A stretch of 64,000 nt of DNA from contig VUYV01000047.1 in assembly GCA_008711295.1 (NCBI GenBank), forward strand, positions 1,655,131-1,719,130, given 5' to 3'. Made by a program: the position numbers and the translations under genes. Origin of the DNA: Anarhynchus alexandrinus (Eukaryota > Chordata > Aves > Charadriiformes > Charadriidae). The notes below the pieces were generated by a model that saw only the letters and a program-made list of their open reading frames with translations, did no database searches and was not told the origin of the DNA. Position 1 is the stretch's first letter, and each line of letters starts with the position of its first letter. Positions 51,286 through 62,965 of this stretch are shown here, piece by piece.

Positions 51286-51355
51286 ATGGCTTCAAACTGG
51301 AAGAGGGCAGGTTTAGATTGAACATTAGGAAGAAGTTTTTCACTTTGAGGGTGGT
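51286..51355 (+). mobile_element. CR1 LINE fragment cut by the gap, duplication unit 1
   Basis: Begins ATGGCTTCAAACTGGAAGAG and runs into Ns at GAGGGTGGT. By alignment to unit 2 the gap should contain the remaining CR1 3' end. Confidence 0.92.
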
Positions 51356-51547
51356 NNNNNNNNNNNNNNNNNNNNNNNNNNNNNNNNNNNNNNNNNNNNN
51401 NNNNNNNNNNNNNNNNNNNNNNNNNNNNNNNNNNNNNNNNNNNNNNNNNNNNNNNNNNNNNNNNNNNNNNNNNNNNNNNNNNNNNNNNNNNNNNNNNNNN
51501 NNNNNNNNNNNNNNNNNNNNNNNNNNNNNNNNNNNNNNNNNNNNNNN
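51356..51547. other. Assembly gap (192 N)
   Basis: The gap aligns exactly to 52709-52900 of unit 2, which is the rest of a CR1 ending in ATTCTATGATTCTA. The given gap length therefore equals the predicted missing length. Confidence 0.99.
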
Positions 51548-51903
51548 CCAAACTGCGAAAGCATTGTCTTTTCTTTTCTTTCCTTTACACGAATCTCAGT
51601 TCCCAATGGTATTAGGATTTTTGAAGATGAGCACGACAAACTAAATCTGATGGAGGGGCAGCAGTGCTGGGTTCCCAGCAGCTGGTTCCCAGTTCCAAAC
51701 ATCAGAGGGTTTTTTATTTCTGAGACAAAGCCCAGACTTTCAACACGTTGGTGGTTTTTTTCATATTTTCAAAGCAAACCCCTTTAAATGATTGCAACAA
51801 CCAAAGGCATGGTGACATTAACCTCCCATCTGTACTTCTCCCAGTCCAAATGTGGTTTAGTAAGTTTAACCCCTTAGCTGAGACACTTCCCTTGAATACA
51901 TTC

Positions 51904-52441
51904 GTAGAATCATAGATGGTTACAGTTGGAAGGGACCTTGAAGATCACCCAGTTCCAACCCCCCTGCCATGGGCAGGGATACCTCCCACCAGACCAGGCT
52001 GCTCCAAGCCCTGTCCAACCTGGCCTTGAACACCTCCAGAGATGGGGCAGCCACAGCTTCTCTGGGCAACCTGGGACAGCGTCTCACCACCCTCAAAGTG
52101 AAAAATTTCTTCCTAATGTTTAATCTAAACCTGCCCTCTTCCAGTTTGAAGCCATTCCCCCTCGTCCTATCACTACATGCCCCAGGAAAAAGTCCTTCCC
52201 CAGCTCTCCTGGAGCCCCTTTAGGGACTGGAAGGCCGCAATAAGATCTCCCCGGAGCCTTCTCTTCTCCAGGCTGAACAGCCCCAATTCTTTCAGCCTCT
52301 CCTCATAGGAGAGGTGCTCCAGCCCTCGGAGCATCCTCGTGGCCCTCCTCTGGGTCTGCTCCAACTGGTCCATGGCCTTTTTGTGCTGGGGACTCCAAAG
52401 CTGGATGCAGTACTCCAGGTGGGGTCACACCAGAGCAGAGT
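51904..52441 (-). mobile_element. CR1 LINE 3' fragment, duplication unit 2
   Basis: It appears identical to 50551-51088 except AAGGGACCTTG here for AAGGGAACTTG. It includes the same ATAGATGG tail deletion, so the two are copies by duplication, not separate insertions. Confidence 0.95.
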
Positions 52442-52638
52442 GTCCTTATCCAAAATTTCGTGAAATGCAAAATCTAATTTTACTGAGATGTGGAGGGTTC
52501 TCCCTCCCATCAACTGAGGTCGTACATGGTCCAGCTTCTGGCAGAATAGTCCCAAACTTCTGCTAGAATGGATTGTGGACATACATTTAAAAGCACTCAG
52601 GTACATTGAAAACCAAAACCCAACTCTGTGCCCATTTT

Positions 52639-52898
52639 ATGGCTTCAAACTGGAAGAGGGCAGGTTTAGATTGAACATTAGGAAGAAGTTTTTCACTTTG
52701 AGGGTGGTAAGGCACCGGCACAGGTTGCCCAGAGAGGTTGTTGAGGCCCCATCCCTGGAGGTGTTCAAGGCCAGGCTGGAGGTGGCCTTGGGCAGCCTGG
52801 TGTGGTGGGAGGTGTCCCTGCCTATGGCAGGGGGGTTGGAACTCGATGATCTTCAGGGTCCTTTCCAACCTAAACCATTCTATGATTCTATGATTCTA
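52639..52898 (+). mobile_element. CR1 LINE 3' fragment, duplication unit 2
   Basis: Begins ATGGCTTCAAACTGGAAGAG and ends CCATTCTATGATTCTATGATT. Together with 51904-52441 it forms an inverted CR1 pair separated by about 200 bp. Confidence 0.95.
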
Positions 52899-53490
52899 CA
52901 ATTTTCCTTATGCCTCGCAAAATACGTTCCGGTAGAAGTTCACAAAAGGTCTGTTTCAACAAATTTTTGTTAACTGCCACTTCCCCAATGTCAAATCAGG
53001 TACGCAGCGATTGCATTTCTCAGTGTTTCTCAGTGCTCTCCCCTACAATACACTGCACTGCACACCAACCTTATGAAGCTGGTCAAATACTACAAACCAC
53101 TGACCGGAGTTTTGCAGATTACAAACGATATAGTTGCAAAAACATTTCATTTTTTTGCCTTCCACTAAACTTTCTGAGGCAATCCAGTTCAGCGTTACCA
53201 GCCAAATACTGTCAGAGGTGCAATTATTCTCTCCCTCATTATCTTCCAGCAGCAATGTCACACCAATCTCCTCATCACAAGAATCACGAAGGCATTAAAA
53301 CGCACCAGCAGAACAATGCCCAACGCAACCCATCTCATTTACAGCGAATGGCACTATTCAACATCTCCCACTGATTTTGATCAACAAATTTATATTACAA
53401 ATTTAATAAAAATTGTGGTGTATTTGCCAAGCAATGTGGCTACGCTCACAGACTGCTATGCACGTGCTTATCTGTTTTGCTATAAAGTCT

Positions 53491-53509
53491 TCCCCCCCCC
53501 CGCCCCCCT
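53491..53509 (+). repeat. C-homopolymer tract
   Basis: A run of about ten C, one G, then six C. The minus (DDHD1 sense) strand is a G-run in the intron. Confidence 0.85.
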
Positions 53510-54690
53510 CTTCTGGCTTTTTAAAAAATAAATATTTTGAGCTATTTTATTAGATGGCAAGTCCCTCTACTCACTTGCTAAATTAACACCAACTGTAGTA
53601 ATAAATCCTCATTTAAACAGGCAGAGAATTCTTCTCCTTTCCAATACAAATGGATGTTGAAATATTGACCCCAGAGCAACAATTACTCAAATCTGTACAT
53701 CAAAACACAGGGTAACAACTGAAATTTATTATTTTTCTAAGAAAAAAAATCACTCAGGTGCAGATGCAATGCATACCTTAGAAAGCATTTTGACATATTG
53801 CTATTTTCCATGCAAGAAGTAATGGCCTGAAAATAGGTACTTTGAGACTCACCATAAATAAAATGTGCTTGGCTGCCTTTCTCCGATTAAAATAATAAAT
53901 AATAAACCCATATTTTCACAGGTATACATCCTTGCTTAAGCAAGTATATTCCAGAGATATGTTAACATATTTACAATTATTGCTGTTTGTTTTTTTTTTT
54001 TAATCTTATGCTACTGATTTTACTCTTGTGGAGCAATCACAAATACATTAAAAACTGGAGAGCTACAAACAAGTTAGCTTCAGAGAGTTCACAAATTTTA
54101 TAAAATGACCTTGATAGCTGTAACAGCAAAATGCCTGAAGGCTTGAAGATGTTACTCATTTTATTCCCAAGTCATCTTTGCACTCTCTTCCATCAGATGA
54201 TCCCCAGCTAAGAAAAAGGGAATGGTTTTTAATTTAAAAAGCATTACAGCGCCAACTTCTTACTCTGAACTCTTCATTTCAGAGATAGGGCAATGGGATG
54301 TCCCCACAAAAAAAACCCTAAACTCTCACTACTGCCTGCAAACCTGTGTGGATCCATTCTTGGATTTTGCTCACACAACAGGGAAAATATTCTCCAAAGC
54401 ATTCCCCAACTGCTTCCACCACGCCAGAGTTCCCTAAATGGAGGGCAGCACTCACCGCCTCTTTGAGGAAATAATACTACGAGTTATTGAGGAAACTCAG
54501 GGCTGGCTTGAGCTAAATTTGGTAAGTCGAAGTGAGAGTAGCGGGCACGAGTAATGAAAATGGAGATCTGCTCAAGCCAGAGGAACTGAAAGGCACGTTG
54601 TTTTCAGACACTTAACCGCGCCGCAGAAATGCAAACTCAAGTCTTACTCTAGGCGGATTTCAAAGAGCAACTGCAAGACACACGTCACCT

Positions 54691-54776
54691 TCTGGAAGGT
54701 GTCCCTGTCCAGGGCAGGGGGTTAGAACTAGATGATCTTTAAGGTCCCTTCCAACCCAAACTATTCTGTGATTCTG
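54691..54776 (+). mobile_element. CR1 LINE 3' tail, short
   Basis: Begins TCTGGAAGGTGTCCCTGTCC and ends CTATTCTGTGATTCTG. Only about 85 bp remain. The ACTAGATGATCTTTAAGG variant marks it as a different, older subfamily than most copies here. Confidence 0.9.
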
Positions 54777-54831
54777 TTCTTCAGGGATTCATCTGCTCTC
54801 AGATGAGACGCTAGACCACTGCTCTGGGACA

Positions 54832-54990
54832 CAGAATCATTTAGGCTGGAAAGGACCCTTAAGATCATTGAGTCCAAGCCTAAACCTAACACCGCCAAGT
54901 CTACCACTAAATTACGTCCTGAAGTGCCACGTCTACATGTCTTTTAAATACCTCCAGGGATGGGGACTCAACTGGTTCCCTGGTGAGCCT
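54832..54990 (-). mobile_element. CR1 LINE 3' fragment of the divergent subfamily
   Basis: Begins CAGAATCATTTAGGCTGG, then GAGTCCAAGCCTAAACC, then CTACCACTAAATTACGTCC and TACCTCCAGGGATGGGGACT. It is the same subfamily as 24248. It lies 55 bp from the oppositely oriented fragment at 54691. Confidence 0.88.
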
Positions 54991-57510
54991 GTTGGCTTTT
55001 GGACTACCACTGGCTTGTGCGCATGCTCTCAGCCTGGGAGGCAACAGGTTCGTGAAATATCTTTTTTAAATGAGTCTGCAATAAGAAGAGGACAGACATA
55101 ATCCCATGCATGGGCTTTAGTCCTTGTAAAAGTTGTAGCAAACTTGCTCCAGGCTTGGACAGACATTGACAGATTTATAGAATGAGAGGCAAAATGTATG
55201 CAGACTCGTTTAACATCGCAAGAAAGATGGAAATTCTAGCATGCAGACAAAGTAAGCACCATTGTGATTCACACTTTTGAAGGATAACGGGACCCTGCAT
55301 GATTAAAGGAACTCAAGCAACTCCGTCAGTTGATGATGGGAATCCCAAGACAAGCCTGCGGAGATCCAGGTACTCCAAGTGCCAATGCCTCCCCCCACAG
55401 CGTCGCCTTCCAAACGGCGGCAAGCTTGGTGAGATGCTGGCTTTGCTATAAAGCAGATAAGATGTTCCCTGTTGCCACTGTCATCCCCTGCCCCCTCACT
55501 GTTCACTCCCATCTTCCAGAGGGGGTTCCAGTTTTTTCAACCAACTGCAGTGATGCAGTTTACAACGGGACCGTACAGAAAGTTGTGCTGGTGTGGGCAG
55601 GGAAAGGGCAGCACCGGGCAGAAATAAGGACTCGGGGGGCGAGGAGGGGGGACAGGAACCAGAAGGGATCTCGAGATACATCTAAGCCCCGAACAGGCTG
55701 TTACAGCTTCCGCAGTCCTGTGTTAGGTAATTAATAAACGTACACAAAACAAGCTCTTATGAAAGTATTTAATGCCCTAACTATCACCTTTTACCTCTTG
55801 GGCTGAACTTCTCAGTCAGCTTGCAAGACAAGCTCAAGTTGAAACCCGTAAGATAATTTTTACCATTTGGATACTTAATTTCAGAAGAACGTGCAATTAG
55901 CAGCGAAGAATGGAAAACAAGCACGTAATACGTACTTAATGCAACATAAGCATTTAAATGGAAAGCAAGCAAAACTAGCAAATATCTGAAAAGCTAAAAA
56001 ATATAGGAAAAATTTTCCAGGAAATCTTGATTGAAGACTCCAGCAGCACATATTTAACGCACTGAAAGGCCTCCGAGAGGCTCTGCACTCCGTAAGGGCT
56101 TGCGCACCACTGGAAATTTACCAAAATAGCTATTCTGAAGTAATTATTGTAATGATAATCCACAATTAAAATGCTTTCTAATGGGACTTGCAATAAAAAT
56201 GTAATTGGTGATTATGGGACGCCAAGATGATGTTGCTTGTGCAGACAGCAATGTTTGTGCTATGAGCAGCAGCAGAGGCAAATACAATTTTGGAATCCAA
56301 ACAAGAGATTCAGGCGGAGGCAGACAGACACCAGCTTTAGGGTCAGAGCAGTTAAGAAGCGTCACAACATTACAGCTACTACAGAAAGACGCAGAACAGT
56401 TACTCCATTCAATTTTCAAGCACAGGAGCTGATGAAATTTAGAGGGCCAGCCTAAAGGGCCGACCTTTACCTGAGTCAGGTAAAACAACAGGATATTTTT
56501 AGAGGAGGTTGGAAACATGGAGAGTAGCATTCCTAAATTCTATCTGATACTGGTAAGAAACCCCATTCCACCCCCTTCCACAATCTAGAAGCATAAGTTC
56601 AACAAAAGCAGAGATTAGGCTTCAGTGAAAAACTATTCCAAATAACAGTATGAAGGTGTGTACAGTAAAATAAAAGGATATCCCAAAATGATTTTTTTTA
56701 TAGTTAACATTGTACCTTACCAGAAACCTACTAATGCCAGAATACTCTATCTGATGGCAAATAAAAAACCCTTCCAATTAAGTACATTACGCCACAATAT
56801 CTAAGTTTATATTGCCCAGAAATACAGAATATACTTTCTTCTTCCTTAAATAGTCATCCCTATGCTACCGAAGTGGCTCACAGCACATTATTCTGTTCAC
56901 GTTAGGTGAGCTGAATCACTCTTCCAGCCTGGAGGAGGTACTGTCTCTTCCCAGACGAGTTCTGCAGTTAATATCAGCCCTGACAGGAGCAGCTTGTTGC
57001 ACCAGCTGCCGTGCTACATTTAGATAATAAATGTGTTTAACTACACTGTGAAGGAACAAAATGATGTCACATCCAAAGACCCGTTCATTCGAGCATCGAT
57101 AAAACGCACCTTTTCCATTTACCTACTTACAGGGCACCCTGCGGCCACAGCATCTAACCACGTTCATGATTAGATTGAACTCCGTTCCTTAATGAAATTA
57201 GCGCACATAATTTGAGATTACCCTGGAAGCAGAGTTCTGCTTTCACCTCTGTAACCAACAGGATCTGCCTAATGATGCAGATGCATGGCGTGAGCTGCAC
57301 CAATTTCTTCTCGAGGCGGTAACCTGAGGACAGAGCGTAGCAAACGAGCTCTGGTGGGGTCTCTCACCAGCCTGGGTTACAGACAGAGCAGTCTGAGTCA
57401 TAAGCCGTATTTTTGCACTTTTCTGTCTTTTTCTTTCTTTTAAGACCACTTGTTCAAGGGAGGCTACGGTTTTATGCTATGAACTGAAGTGTTGCTCTCA
57501 AACAAGTTGA

Positions 57511-57781
57511 AATCATAGAATCATAGAATGGTTTAGGTTGGAAAAGACCTTGAAGATCATTGAGTTCCAACAACCCTGCCATAGACAGGGACACCTCCCA
57601 CCAGACCAGGCTGCCCAAGGCCACNGCTGAACAGCCCCAACTCTTTCAGCCTCTCCTCATAGGAGAGGTGCTCCAGCCCTTGGATCATCCTCGTGGCCCT
57701 CCTCTGGACACGCTCCAGCAGGTCCATGTCCTTCTTATGTTGGGGACTCCAGAGCTGGATGCAGTACTCCAGGTGGGGTCT
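57511..57781 (-). mobile_element. CR1 LINE fragment with a single-N collapse
   Basis: Begins AATCATAGAATCATAGAATG and reaches AGGCTGCCCAAGGCCAC. After one N at 57625 it resumes at GCTGAACAGCCCCAACTC. Compared with the 50551 copy, some 250 bp of CR1 are missing at the N. It ends at CTCCAGGTGGGGTC. Confidence 0.93.
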
Positions 57782-59812
57782 CAAAAATACAAAATAAATA
57801 CAAAAGTTTTAGCCCAGGGTAGATTGACACCCCCCTCAAGCAGCAACAAAAAAATGTACGTGGCAAAGACAAAACGTCCCGGGCAGGCTTTTTGCAGCTG
57901 GGAGAAAGGGAAGGCATGTGAGCAAGTATTCCCTTCTGGAGATCCCAAGTCCCGCCAAGCACCACACAAAAAAACCCGCAAGATACCATGGAGTTTGCCT
58001 CGTCCAACCTCCCTCATCGCTGTTCTCTCCCCATCTGTGCCCCAGAGCCCACAGAGAGGACTGCTGGCACTCCTCAGAGGAGCTTGTCCTGCCAGATGTC
58101 CTGGGGCCTCAACCAAAAGCAACTTTCTGTTTCTAAAGGAAACACAAAACACCAACCCCGGGGTTCCCACACCAGCACATGCGTATCACAAGCGACATCC
58201 AAGTCCTTCAAAGCCACACAATGATGAGCTCTGAGGGCTACAGAGTGCCTTCTGCATCTGCTGGTAGTACCCAGATACTGATGAGGGAAGAAAGGAGTGG
58301 TGACACTGACAGGCAGACCTATGGCTTAAGTTACAGACTTAGCATGGCTGCAGCTATAGGTTTCCTACTAAAGAATGTGCATTTTAAAGGAAAAAACTGC
58401 TTAAATCTTTTCTCCATAGCTTCTACTTTTACATATGAACAGTCAAAAAATATTTCTCCCTATCCGTCTTATTTTTCAAAAGGCAACATTGGACTTCCCA
58501 TTTCCCTAATGCAAAAGAATGTAAAAAAAAAATAATAATACACACATTATCGTGGATGAAGGTGCTAACAGAAACTGCGACTACGGCTTGTGAGAGCTGC
58601 CATTATGTGCTGGCCTGGCAGACATTTCTTCCAAAATCTCTTCCTAGAACATATGGGATGGTCCTCACTGATAAGTTTTAAGCTATCAAAAAGAAAAAAA
58701 AAACGGACTTCAATCTAAAATGGTACTTTCATCTGCAGATTTTGTACAGAATACACAATTTTTGCCAATAATTAGCATTTTAAAAGGCTATGCAACACTG
58801 TCTGGTATTTCTCGAGGATATGAGCGAGATTTACTGTAGCACAAAAAGTTTTGTTTCCCTTTTAGACAAAAGATTTCACGTAATGGGCTGCCAATTAAAG
58901 CAGGACTTCTTATGGCATGAACGCCTGTGCACTGTGTCCTGAGCTGAAGTTAATCCACCCATACAACCCCTGTACGTGTCTTTCATGGAAAATGGAGGAC
59001 AGAGAAAGAAAAAGCAGAAAACCTTAATGATTCCAAGGCGGAAGTTTTATTTCTCGTCGCTGTTAAAACAGCAACTTATATTTAGGGTATTTGCATTCCC
59101 AGTGTAATTGCATCCTACAAAAATTTAGGTTTTTACATTTATTTTGGTGACTCACTTCAGCTTTTTATCAAGGGCTATGGATCCTTTTCTCTTTGGTTTT
59201 GATTGCTTGCTCTTAAAGAACAGGAATTAAAGGGCAGTGAAGCGCCAGCACAAGGGGAGTAGGGAGCAGCAGGTGGTTGCTTTGAGATGACAAACGACAC
59301 GGCAGTGAAATCAAGAGGTCTACTCTACCACACCAGAGGACACTGGAGTGGAAGAACGAGCTGAACGAACACAAGAGCCTGCTGACATGATGGCACACAC
59401 CACAGTGATGGCACCTGAGCACTCACCTACGTTGCCATTCTGGATTTCAAGAGGTTGACAAAGCTCTTACCACAAAATCAGCAATCCCAGCCCTACGCAC
59501 ACTTTCACGAGAGCCACTGGGTATGTCACTATTTCTGTCAGCTTTGATGGAACGCAGAACTATTTGGGACACACATACTAAATCATCTGTGCAAAACTGA
59601 TCTGCAATTAACACTTTTTAGCCTCTTCTTTCAGCTAATGAAGACATGCCTTAACACCACCTTGTCCCCCACAATGCTGTCATCACGACTCTACAATTTC
59701 TTCTGATCTGCGAAAAACTTTTCAGGTACAGCATTCTCAACAGCTCTGGAGTTTCTTTTGCCATTCACCAGCACCTTAAGTGGCCTTCTGAATTAGCTCA
59801 GATGTCAAATGA

Positions 59813-60276
59813 ATCATAGAATGGTTTAGGTTGGAAGGGACCTTCAAGATCATCGAGTTCCAACCCCCCTGCCATGGGCAGGGACACCTCCCGCCAGACC
59901 AGGGTGCTCCAAGCCCCATCTAACCTGGCCTTGAACACCTCCAGGGATGGGGCCTCAACAACCTCTCTGGGCAACCTGGGACACTGCCTCACCACCCTCA
60001 CAGTGAAAAACTTCTTCCTAATATCTAATCTAAATCTCCCTTCTTCCAGTTTGCAGCCATTCCCCCTTGTCCTATCACTCCATGCCCTTGTAAAAAGTCC
60101 TTCCCCAGCTCTGCTGTAGGCTCTTTAGGCACTGGAAGGGGCTCTAAGGTCTCCCCAGAGCCTTCTCTTCTCCAGGCTGAACAACCCCAACTCTCTCAGC
60201 CTGTCCTCACAGCAGAGGTGCTTCAGACCTTGGATCATCTTTGTGGCCTCCTCTGGACCTGCTCCAAGAGGTCCAT
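59813..60276 (-). mobile_element. CR1 LINE 3' fragment, minus orientation
   Basis: Begins GAATCATAGAATGGTTTAGG and extends through CCCATTCCCCCTTGTCCTAT and CTTCTCTTCTCCAGGCTGAA to TGCTCCAAGAGGTCCA. It is one of the longer intronic copies, sense to DDHD1, and lies about 590 bp from the exon at 60869. Confidence 0.95.
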
Positions 60277-60868
60277 AAATGAAAAACCATTTGTCTTCAC
60301 AAAAGACATTCAATGCAAAGACCCAGTAAGCTTTTGATCGTGTTTTACTTTTCAACTGGCATCTACGCACAGAATTCCATGAGCAGACTCACAGCAATAG
60401 CTTCCAGCTGCGTGAAGTACCTCTGTCCTGTTAGGAATGCCAACGTTCCCACTAGCTCCCCATTTCCCCTCTCTTACCAGTATGCACTTCACTTGCCCAC
60501 CAGTCTGACAAACAGCAGGAACAACGGAGATTCCCCTTGACTGACCAAGTGAAAAATCTCTCCCCGCTCAACAAATTTGCTGCTAGAAATTCACGGGCCA
60601 GTCCCCTAAAAGTCAGAAGTGCTGGTCAAGAAAAGAGAATATATCTGTGCTCTTCTTGCTCTTGTGGCTTGCAGCTGCTCTAAGTCCATCCATCCAAATT
60701 AACATAGAAAGGAGCGTACCCACAATACAAAGACTAATGACTCCGGGGAAGAGGAGGAGAAGGAAACAGGAGAAGATACAGCTTAAACCAAAGAGTCTGC
60801 TGTTATTTATAACGTTGAGCCTTATATTCAGGCTAGAGTTGGTACTGCAAATATTACGAAGCACTCAC

Positions 60869-61016
60869 ATAGCTGTATTTTTGATGATCCTTCCTTGGTC
60901 CATTTTCTGCCCAATACCATGCACAACAAACACAATGTGACTAGTTTGTGGTGGCTTGTCTTCTAACGTAGCTTCTTCTACATAGCCTCTATGTAGCCTT
61001 GTCCCACTACTTGAAG
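60869..61016 (-). CDS. DDHD1: DDHD1 exon (HGIGQ oxyanion-region motif)
   Basis: A 148-bp exon between acceptor TTCTACAG and donor GTGAGT. Its first two bases (CT) complete an alanine codon and its last two (AT) begin a methionine codon. It encodes 48 whole residues: SSSGTRLHRGYVEEATLEDK, PPQTSHIVFVVHGIGQKMDQ and GRIIKNTA. HIVFVVHGIGQ is the conserved beta-strand and glycine turn at the start of the alpha/beta-hydrolase-like fold of the intracellular PLA1 family. The exon has no internal ATG at its start, so it is only found through its splice sites. Confidence 0.96.
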
Positions 61017-62836
61017 CTGTAGAAAAAACATTATCCTAGATCAGTTACATTCTGCGCAGTGCAACGGTCTTATATGTTGACAGAAGCTCAACTCGTCTCA
61101 GACCAATACATTAAAGTATTCTGAAAATAAGAATATACATAAAGGAATAGCATGTATTTTTAAATATCTGCAATTTTAAACTCCTGAGAGATTTAGCAAT
61201 TAGGTGACATTAATTGTGTCAGTCAATGTATTAACAGGCCATTTCCACTGTAAAGATAACTAATTTTAGTCATGTTTTGAAAAACAACTTTTTAGAAAAC
61301 AGTTGTATAATTGTCCATCGACTTTTACAACACAATACCCTTCTTCTGTGTGCCTCAATCATTAAACTCCCTTACCTCTCCACCTTACTTCCGCAGCGTG
61401 GAAGGATCATGGGAATGATCTGGCCATAAAAAAACCTGAGAAGCATTGTCATTCTTTCTCTGACCCAGTTAAGAGAGTTGGTTGGAAAGTTTTACAATTT
61501 TTCATTTTGATGGGGAAAACCTACGCTTTATTTCAAGCTGATCCAACCTCAAATTTCCCAACGCGTTCTCCAGCTCAGTGGCCAACCCAAAAATCAATTC
61601 CCCAGGGCAAATATGGGTATTCCCTCAGCGCGCCGCAGATGGTTTGAGAAACCCACTGGCACAGCGTGTCTCCATCCCCCTCTAGTGACAGAGCCACACA
61701 GAGGACCACAGCCGTGCAGCAGCGGCGGCGGCTGCCCAGGAACCCAGCAAGCCCTTCGGATGGCCACGTAGAGGAAGGCAGCATCATTTCCCCGCCATGA
61801 AAATCCAAGCAAACAACTTGGTTTGTTTTTAAGGAGGAGGAAAACACTACAAAAACACTAAGGGCAGTTTTTATGCAGGACAGGTTTTGTTTATCAAATG
61901 GGCTTCTATGTGATATTTCTCTCCCCAAACTGTTTAGGATAATCTTATTTATTTATCCAATATATCCACTATCCAAATCATGTTCTGGGTACAGAACACT
62001 TAATTTCTTCTGGAACTGAAGCATTGAGTTATATGCATTCTTGGCAAACATTAATTAAGTATCCACCCAAGAGCCCTGTGGGGTAAGAGGGCATTAATTA
62101 CAGAACATGGAGATTAAAGCCAAACCTATTACCTGATCTTGTCTCTTCAGAGACCAGGGAACAAAACAGCTGTGTATGTTCTTATTTTTGTTTTTGTCCA
62201 GCAGTGCACAGAAGCACCACGACAGGACAAGTTCCAATTTTCTAGGTTGGCAATAATCTGCCTTTTGCTTGAGAGAGCCCATCCTCCCTTCCCACCATCT
62301 CAGCCTCGCCAGCTTTTTAACTGGTAGTTCTGAGCTTAAACGAGTCTGGATTCCTACTGGAAATAATTTCTGTCTAAAAGCTTCACCCTTCCGCTCAGTT
62401 CATACGTCTGTTTAATGAACGGGGAAAAAAAGGCAAGAGGTGGTGAGAGGGGAAAGTATGATTGTGTATTTAAGGAATGCACCACAGTATGCGAGTACAC
62501 AGCGGTACAGTTAAAATTGCAAAAAAACCCTAATTCTTATATTGCTAGACTCTGCCACTGGAATATTTTCCTATACTTATTATGTAATGCTAAGTGCTGC
62601 ATCCAAAATAACAATAAAATATATAATAAAAATAAGTCATAGCCTATTCCCATTTCGTTACAATTATGTACGACAACCTAAGGCTCCTGACGTACTCTCC
62701 TCTAAAAACTACAATGGCCAAAGGGGGATAGTCAGAGATGAAAACGTCAAACTTGAAATCTCCTTCTCGAGTTAAAGCAACAAACTTAAAATACCGGTAT
62801 TTACAATATTCTTGACAAACTCTTGAGAAATATTAC
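61017..62836 (-). other. DDHD1 intron (1.8 kb), no repeat recognised
   Basis: The donor is GTAATA below 62837 and the acceptor TTCTACAG above 61016. It is AT-rich unique sequence without a CR1 copy. Confidence 0.8.
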
Positions 62837-62965
62837 CTTTGGAAAACCCCAACTTTTGTGTAACAGTTCTTGCAATTTTAGATGTTGTTGCATCACTGTA
62901 AAGATACACTTCATCCACACTGTGCCAGTCCACATGGTTGCGACTCAACTTTAGACTATGAATAG
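62837..62965 (-). CDS. DDHD1: DDHD1 exon, most upstream in this window
   Basis: A 129-bp exon between acceptor TTTGCTGCAG and donor GTAATA. It starts with two bases of a split codon whose first base lies in an exon beyond this window, and leaves one base of an alanine codon. It encodes 42 residues: IHSLKLSRNHVDWHSVDEVY, LYSDATTSKIARTVTQKLGF, SK. This is the conserved N-terminal part of the DDHD1 catalytic region, before HGIGQ. DDHD1 is usually about 870-900 residues in mammals. The 531 residues here are thus about the C-terminal 60 percent. Confidence 0.96.

Larger units (their letters stand above)
50195..52900. repeat. Tandem duplication, 1,353-bp period, with gap at the junction
   Basis: Sequence from 50195 recurs from 51548 with a constant offset of 1,353 bp and no indel. 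Unit 1 is readable to 51355, then 192 Ns follow. Unit 2 continues to about 52900, the end of a CR1 tail. Each unit holds a minus CR1, about 200 bp of unique sequence and a plus CR1. About nine substitutions fall within the first 390 bp of the unit. I saw none in the following 770 bp. It could be a true duplication or a false one made by the assembler around a gap. Confidence 0.93.
49384..60868 (-). other. DDHD1 intron (11.5 kb) with tandem duplication and gap
   Basis: The donor is GTGAGT below 60869 and the acceptor TTTTTATAG above 49383. It holds the duplicated block 50195-52900, CR1 fragments near 54.7, 54.8, 57.5 and 59.8 kb, and a C-homopolymer near 53498. No other gene was recognised. 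Confidence 0.8.

Noticed and set aside
50551..52900. Repeated blocks as a CRISPR-like or regulatory array
   Set aside because: There are only two units and they consist mainly of CR1 sequence, so a tandem duplication explains them.
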